14,016 nt of DNA from Pseudomonadota bacterium (GTDB lineage: Bacteria; Pseudomonadota; Alphaproteobacteria; Caulobacterales; Caulobacteraceae), in contig JAEZEZ010000033.1 in the NCBI GenBank assembly GCA_023432855.1, forward strand, positions 1 through 14,016, read 5' to 3'. Position numbers and translations under genes: made by a program. Each line of letters begins with the position of its first letter. Position 1 is the first letter of the stretch. Positions 12,885-14,016 of this stretch are shown here, one piece after another. The notes beneath the pieces were generated by a model that saw only the letters and a list, made by a program, of their open reading frames with translations, made no database searches and was not told where the DNA came from.

Positions 12885-13262
12885 ATGCCGCTCGACGACC
12901 GAGCCGAACGAAACCTGTCCGGCGTGCACCCCGACCTGCAGCGCGTGGTCCGCCACGCCGCGGGCCTGACGGAGGTGGATTTCACCGTCACCGAGGGTCT
13001 GCGCAGCGCCGAGCGCCAGAAGCGACTGTTCGCCGCCGGGGCCACGCGCACCCTGCGTTCCCGGCACCTGACCGGCCACGCGGTCGACCTAGCCGCGCGC
13101 GTCGCGGGCGAGGTGCGCTGGGACTGGCCGCTCTACGCCCGGCTGGCGCAGGGGATGAAGGCCGCGGCCGATGAACTGGGGATCGCCCTGGTCTGGGGCG
13201 GCGACTGGAAGCGCTTCCGCGACGGGCCGCACTTCGAGCTGTCGCGGGAGGCCTATCCGTGA
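12885..13262 (+). CDS. Endolysin, M15 family L-Ala-D-Glu-type peptidase (VanY/M15C-like)
   Basis: Codes for 125 residues; ATG at 12885 with GGAG 8 bases upstream. The zinc-site signature is SRHLTGHAVDL (59-69): H61 and D68 are predicted ligands, and H116 in DGPHFEL (113-119) is the third; D113, three residues before H116, matches the catalytic acid of the family. An early TEGLRSAERQKRLFAAG (36-52) is also typical. These enzymes cut the peptide stem of peptidoglycan at lysis. No signal peptide, so export depends on the holin. It is the usual length for single-domain phage M15 endolysins and overlaps the following spanin gene by GTGA. Confidence 0.9.
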   Translation: MPLDDRAERNLSGVHPDLQRVVRHAAGLTEVDFTVTEGLRSAERQKRLFAAGATRTLRSRHLTGHAVDLAARVAGEVRWDWPLYARLAQGMKAAADELGIALVWGGDWKRFRDGPHFELSREAYP

Positions 13263-13675
13263 CCGCGTCCCTGATCTGGACCGTCGTGGCTACGCGCGCC
13301 GGCCGGATCGCCGTAGGCGGCCTGGCCGTGCTGTGTAGCGGCGCGCTCCTGGGGAGCTGCGTCTCGCGGGCCGCCTCGAACGCCCGCATCGATCGCCTCG
13401 ATCAGGAGCGTGATCGCTGGCAGGCCTCGGCTGAAGACTGGCGGCGCGCCTTCCACGAGAGCGAGACCCTGCGGGCGGGCGAGGTGCGCACGGCCGGCGA
13501 GGCCGCGGCCGCCCTCCAGGCCGCCTGCGAGGGACGGGTGCGCGCCGCGCGCCGCTCGGCGCAGGCCATCGAAACCATCGTCACCCAGGAGACGCCCCGT
13601 GATGCGAACGGCTGCCCTGATCGTCGCCTTGTGCCTGTCGAGCGGCTGCGCGACGCGCTCTCTCCCGGCGCCTGA
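13259..13675 (+). CDS. Inner-membrane spanin (Rz-like)
   Basis: Starts at GTG 13259 overlapping the endolysin stop; 138 residues. A hydrophobic segment (about 16-33, RIAVGGLAVLCSGALLGSC) is followed by a charged coiled coil: NARIDRLDQERDRWQASAED through RAGEVRTAGEAAAALQAA (about 41-92). Near the C-terminus is ANGCPDRRLVPVERLRDAL, a common ending of Rz-like proteins. It would bridge inner and outer membranes with the Rz1-like partner, whose gene begins inside this one in another frame. The LLGSC sequence at 30-34 looks lipobox-like, which is unusual for an i-spanin and might be coincidental. Confidence 0.8.
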   Translation: MTASLIWTVVATRAGRIAVGGLAVLCSGALLGSCVSRAASNARIDRLDQERDRWQASAEDWRRAFHESETLRAGEVRTAGEAAAALQAACEGRVRAARRSAQAIETIVTQETPRDANGCPDRRLVPVERLRDALSPGA

Positions 13676-13919
13676 AAGGGCCGCGCCGTCGGCGTGCGAT
13701 CCCTGGCTTCTGCTGGAACCGTCGCCGGAGCCGCAGGTGAGGGGCGGCATCGTCCAGCCCGCCGACGCGGCCGAACGCGCCGCCGTCGCCGCCTTCCTGG
13801 AAGGGGAGGCCGAGGCGCGCGCCTGGGGCCGGGAAGGATGGGCCCGGGCCGCTCGGGCCGGGGCGGCCTGCCTGGAGCGAGTGCCTATTCGGCGGGAGGA
13901 ACCACGACCTCGTCGCTGA
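13602..13919 (+). CDS. Outer-membrane spanin lipoprotein (Rz1-like)
   Basis: Starts at ATG 13602, 74 bases inside the Rz-like gene in another frame; GGAG lies 10 bases upstream. 105 residues. Signal peptide MRTAALIVALCLSSGC with lipobox LSSGC at Cys16 and Ala at +2, which allows export to the outer membrane. The mature part is rich in Pro, Ala and Arg, as in Rz1 proteins, but at about 90 residues it is longer than the classical Rz1 and continues well past the end of the Rz frame. Partial overlap of this kind is a known spanin gene layout. The 3' end overlaps an opposing reading frame by 35 bases. Confidence 0.75.
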   Translation: MRTAALIVALCLSSGCATRSLPAPERAAPSACDPWLLLEPSPEPQVRGGIVQPADAAERAAVAAFLEGEAEARAWGREGWARAARAGAACLERVPIRREEPRPRR

Positions 13920-14016
13920 TGCCCGTATCGGACGGTGCCGGCGCCGGTTCGCGCACGACCACCGTAGTCGGGGTGCTGGCGGCGCTTTCGGCGGCGCTGG
14001 CCGCGCGCGCGGCGGG
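13885..14016 (-). CDS. C-terminal end of a minus-strand gene of unknown function (truncated by window edge)
   Basis: On the minus strand an open frame enters at 14016 and stops with TAG at 13885-13887, giving 43 residues. Composition: an Ala/Ser-rich start, then STPTTVVVREPAPAP and a tail SDTGISDEVVVPPAE. This looks like the disordered acidic end of a real protein. It is convergent with the Rz1-like gene and overlaps it by 35 bases. It may be the first host gene beyond the prophage or another phage gene; the fragment is too short to name. Confidence 0.4.
   Translation of the reverse strand, partial: PAARAASAAESAASTPTTVVVREPAPAPSDTGISDEVVVPPAE

Overview
The window is the right-hand part of a P22-type podovirus-like prophage in a very GC-rich bacterium. 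I infer an alphaproteobacterium, probably Caulobacterales or a relative. The evidence is the GC-saturated third codon positions, the intergenic palindromes built on a CCCCGGAC..GTTCCGGGG core that are common in that class, and the late-gene order. No integrase, att site, tRNA or CRISPR is visible. Product names rest on reading translations against remembered families; no search was run.

Layout, left to right: end of a scaffold-like gene (1-435); P22-type major coat protein (442-1620); palindrome-filled gap (1621-2045); head-tail adaptor (2046-2663); a virion structural protein of different base composition (2672-3454). Next is a minus-strand cassette with an integral-membrane acyltransferase (3402-4439) and two tiny, mutually similar single-span membrane proteins (4578-4748 and 4845-4946). 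A short tail-fibre-associated protein follows (5027-5425), then a second and larger palindrome cluster (5472-6019), a tail fibre with an internal duplication (6040-7083), a gp10-like tail accessory protein (7083-8555) and a third palindrome cluster (8561-8776). After that come a small conserved-looking protein (8791-9006), a chitosanase/lysozyme-like muramidase (9003-9905), a lipoprotein (9953-10579), a GNAT-like virion protein (10705-11076) and an ejection/internal virion protein (11073-11969).

The lysis block closes the phage: a membrane/coiled-coil protein (11975-12295), a two-span holin candidate (12292-12681), a 203-base non-coding gap with two intrinsic terminators facing opposite ways, an M15 peptidase endolysin (12885-13262), and an overlapping Rz/Rz1 spanin pair (13259-13919). 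A minus-strand reading frame enters from the right edge and ends inside the Rz1 gene.

How they work together: scaffold and coat build the procapsid; the adaptor and gp10-like protein close the portal and form the short tail; fibres bind the host; muramidase and ejection proteins open the envelope for DNA entry; holin, endolysin and spanins release progeny. The minus-strand acyltransferase with its micro-membrane proteins looks like a lysogenic-conversion cassette that alters the lysogen's surface, and it is the most promising undescribed unit here. The second striking theme is the multi-hairpin repeats lying directly upstream of three virion genes, with base changes that preserve the stems.
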